26,375 nt of DNA from Thiodiazotropha sp037382065 (GTDB lineage Bacteria > Pseudomonadota > Gammaproteobacteria > Chromatiales > Chromatiaceae), in assembly GCA_037382065.1 (NCBI GenBank), contig JARRQF010000035.1:1-26375 (forward strand). The letters are read 5' to 3'. Shown here one piece after another: positions 24,372 to 26,375 of this stretch; the stretch's first letter is position 1, and each line of letters begins with the position of its first letter. The translations under genes were made by a program, and so were the position numbers. The notes below the pieces were generated by a model, which had not been told where the DNA came from, searched no databases, and was given only the letters and a program-made list of their open reading frames with translations.

Positions 24372-25028
24372 ATGAGATTTAAACTTTTAGTATTTGATTG
24401 GGATGGAACTTTAATGGATTCTGAGGCTCGTATCGTGGAGTGCGTCGAGGCCGCCGTCAAAGATTTGAAAATGCCACTTCCCAGCCGTGAATCGATTCGA
24501 AATATTATCGGTCTAGGCCTGCGCGAGGCAGTCCATAAACTTTTCCCCGAAAGTGATGATAGTCTGCATCTGGAAATTGCTGCTCGCTATCGTGTGCACT
24601 TTTTCCGTGACTGCGAATCTCCCTCACAACTCTTTGAGGGAGCCAGAGAGGCCCTCGAATTGTTATCAAGCAGGGGATATCTATTGGCTGTAGCAACAGG
24701 CAAAGCGCGCCAAGGGCTGGATCATGCATTAAAAACAACAGGGCTGGAGGGTTTTTTTCATCTGACTTGCTGTGCTGATGAAACCTTTTCCAAACCCCAT
24801 CCGGAAATGCTTAATCAGATAGTCGGCTTGAGTGGCGTTGATTTACATGAGGCGTTGATGATTGGTGATACTGAGTATGATCTCGAAATGGCAGTTAATG
24901 CCAGGGTAGCCTCACTGGGTGTTACATACGGTGTACACACCAAGGAACGACTACTGAAACACCATCCGCTGGATTGCGTCGATCATATTTCCCAGATACC
25001 CACCTGGCTGGAGAGTTGTAACTATTGA
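24372..25028 (+). CDS. HAD-superfamily phosphatase (phosphoglycolate phosphatase-like)
   Basis: A cytoplasmic hydrolase of 218 residues with all four HAD motifs. DWDGT has the nucleophile Asp9 and acid/base Asp11. The VATGK threonine is motif II, KPHPEML supplies the lysine, and IGDTEYDLEMA provides the acidic metal ligands. A helical cap lies between residues 15 and 85, as in the Gph/PGP group. The physiological substrate cannot be told from sequence. It follows rluC by one base and is followed 57 bases later by the S49 peptidase, an order conserved in several gammaproteobacteria. Confidence 0.9.
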   Translation: MRFKLLVFDWDGTLMDSEARIVECVEAAVKDLKMPLPSRESIRNIIGLGLREAVHKLFPESDDSLHLEIAARYRVHFFRDCESPSQLFEGAREALELLSSRGYLLAVATGKARQGLDHALKTTGLEGFFHLTCCADETFSKPHPEMLNQIVGLSGVDLHEALMIGDTEYDLEMAVNARVASLGVTYGVHTKERLLKHHPLDCVDHISQIPTWLESCNY

Positions 25029-25085
25029 GATTATTATGTCGCATGCATTTATATTGTTTTATCAAATAGTTAAAGGGTTTAATTA

Positions 25086-26075
25086 ATGTCGAAAATCAGC
25101 AATGATGAACAACAAAATCAATCCGAACCCAGCCAGTGGGAGAGGGATTTATTGAACCGTATGGTGATGGCGAGTGTTATTGAAAACCGGCGCAGTCGTC
25201 GCTGGGGTATCTTCTTCAAATCGCTTACCTTCGGATATTTATTTCTGATTTTAGGGAGTTTCCTTTGGTCGGATAAATTGCAAATGGCACAAGTCACTAC
25301 AACAGAACACACCGCTTTGATTGATGTGGAAGGTCTAATCTCCTCTGTGTCTAAAGCGAGTGCCGATAACGTAGTTTCCAGCTTACGTAAAGCCTATGAA
25401 GATAAAAATACCAAAGGGATTATTTTGCGAATGAACACACCAGGTGGCAGTCCTGTGCAGTCACGTTATATCAATAGGGAGATTATTCGTCTCAAGGAAA
25501 AGTACCCTGATATACCTGTGTATGCTGTGGTCTCGGATATTTGTGCATCGGGAGGTTACTACATTGCAGTGGCCGCAGATAAAATTTACGCTGATGAGGG
25601 CAGTATCGTTGGCTCTATCGGGGTGCTGATTAACGGATTTGGATTTGTCGATGGCATGGAACAGCTAGGCATTGAAAGACGTCTACTTACCGCAGGTAAG
25701 AACAAAGGAATACTCGATCCTTTCTCGCCATTGAAAGAGAGCGATAAGGAACATATCCAAGGTATGCTCACCCAACTGCATAATCAGTTTATCGAAACGG
25801 TCAAAGAGGGTAGGGGAGAACGCCTCAAGGTTGATCAACATCCAGAACTCTTTAGCGGCCTGTTTTGGAGTGGTGAAGAGGCGAAAAAACTGGGGTTAAT
25901 TGATGATTTTGGTAGCAGTAGTTATGTTGCTCGTGAAATCATTGGCGTGGATGAGATCGTTGATTTCACTCATAAAGAGCTGATCTGGGACCGTCTATCA
26001 CGTAATCTCGGTGCTGGGGCCGCTTCGACGTTTGCAGCGATCACTGGTCTTGGAGATGGTTTAACCGTTAGATAA
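25086..26075 (+). CDS. sppA: SppA-type signal peptide peptidase (S49 family)
   Basis: A membrane-anchored serine protease that degrades cleaved signal peptides. The 329-residue protein has a cytoplasmic N-terminus and one membrane helix at about residues 41-61. It has the short single-domain (about 36 kDa) form of the family. The catalytic serine is Ser155 in CASGGYYIA. The general-base lysine is most likely Lys207 in GKNKGILDPFSP, a separation of 52 residues as in the B. subtilis enzyme. GSIVGSIGVL between them is the conserved oxyanion and strand region. The long form with two S49 domains (E. coli SppA) is excluded by length, and SohB by sequence flavour. Confidence 0.92.
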   Translation: MSKISNDEQQNQSEPSQWERDLLNRMVMASVIENRRSRRWGIFFKSLTFGYLFLILGSFLWSDKLQMAQVTTTEHTALIDVEGLISSVSKASADNVVSSLRKAYEDKNTKGIILRMNTPGGSPVQSRYINREIIRLKEKYPDIPVYAVVSDICASGGYYIAVAADKIYADEGSIVGSIGVLINGFGFVDGMEQLGIERRLLTAGKNKGILDPFSPLKESDKEHIQGMLTQLHNQFIETVKEGRGERLKVDQHPELFSGLFWSGEEAKKLGLIDDFGSSSYVAREIIGVDEIVDFTHKELIWDRLSRNLGAGAASTFAAITGLGDGLTVR

Positions 26076-26120
26076 GATCCTAATGATTTAGTTGATTGTT
26101 ACGGACGTTGAAGCAAGAAG

Positions 26121-26154
26121 CCTCGCCCAAAGCAACTTGTTGCGCCGGGCGGGG
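26121..26154. terminator. GC-rich hairpin between convergent genes
   Basis: CCTCGCCC at 26121-26128 pairs with GGGCGGGG at 26147-26154 (one G-T pair). Inside it GCAAC and GTTGC form a second stem around TT. It lies between sppA and the convergent gene at the right edge. The absence of a T-run on the plus side makes intrinsic termination uncertain; a dispersed palindromic repeat is an alternative. Confidence 0.5.
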
Positions 26155-26159
26155 AGTAG

Positions 26160-26375
26160 TCACGCATCCCAGCGTGCCTTGTAGCGGCTATCCAGAGCTG
26201 AGAGCTGCTCATCCAAAAGAATAAGTGCCTGTTTATGCGGATAGGGGCTGTTATTCTCTTGATACCATCTCTCCATCTCCGATTTGAGATAGTCGCGTTG
26301 AGAGACTACCGCGCTGATGGCGCTTTTCAGGCGACTCAATTCATCAACTCTTAAATCCGCTACAGCATAACGAAC
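26160..26375 (-). CDS. Unidentified protein, C-terminal 71 residues only
   Basis: A minus-strand frame is open from the right edge to a TGA at 26160-26162. The visible part is hydrophilic and helical, with text such as DELSRLKSAISAVVSQRDYL, an aromatic ERWYQEN, and LLDEQLSALDSRYKARWDA at the end. It suggests a coiled or helical soluble protein. The start and most of the gene are outside the window, and I do not recognise the family. Confidence 0.6.
   Translation of the reverse strand, partial: VRYAVADLRVDELSRLKSAISAVVSQRDYLKSEMERWYQENNSPYPHKQALILLDEQLSALDSRYKARWDA

Overview
The window looks like chromosome from a gammaproteobacterium. It carries RNase E beside a divergent rluC-HAD phosphatase-sppA block, an exbB-exbD-tonB operon, and a GlyGly-CTERM sorting tail. 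Base composition is moderate and coding density is high. A respiratory, sulfur- or metal-active lineage (Chromatiales/Thiotrichales-like) is an inference from the cytochromes; no taxonomic marker fixes it.

Left edge (1-2967, all minus strand): a small zinc-ribbon protein, a DUF4291-family protein, and an energy-transduction operon exbB-exbD-tonB. Its TonB linker is encoded by a hexanucleotide tandem repeat. The 364-base gap at 2968-3331 separates this operon from the main system and holds a candidate promoter flanked by two related inverted repeats.

Centre (3332-16025, plus strand): nine tightly packed genes, mostly with overlapping or very short junctions, read as one operon of about 12.7 kb. 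I count 56 predicted haem c attachment motifs in seven proteins (8+7+8+6+8+3+16). The set contains an octahaem cytochrome with a GlyGly-CTERM tail, a tiny cysteine-rich membrane protein, an outer-membrane beta-barrel, a heptahaem cytochrome whose 5' end looks frameshifted, an octahaem lipoprotein, a hexahaem protein without its own signal peptide, an inner-membrane NapH-like iron-sulfur protein fused to an octahaem domain, a trihaem cytochrome, and a six-repeat NHL propeller fused to a 16-haem domain. The simplest reading is an electron path from the quinone pool through the periplasm and across the outer membrane by a porin-cytochrome conduit to the cell surface. Direction and final partner cannot be read from the sequence. 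The gene content differs from the classical MtrCAB set, and this is the most likely undescribed system in the window.

Right of it (16127-18685, minus strand): an ArsR-type regulator, a SoxH-like metallo-beta-lactamase-fold protein, a small CxxC thioredoxin-like protein and an ArsP/DUF318 permease form one operon. A near-consensus promoter overlaps a perfect inverted repeat immediately before the regulator, so its mRNA should be leaderless or nearly so.

Right end: a low-molecular-weight protein-tyrosine phosphatase (plus) converges on rne (minus) across a perfect 19-bp terminator palindrome. The rne C-terminal tail carries about twelve 13-residue repeats, and rne has a long leader (about 490 nt) rich in stem-loops behind a good promoter. 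Divergent from it are rluC, a HAD phosphatase and an SppA-type peptidase, then the 3' end of an unidentified minus-strand gene cut by the window edge.
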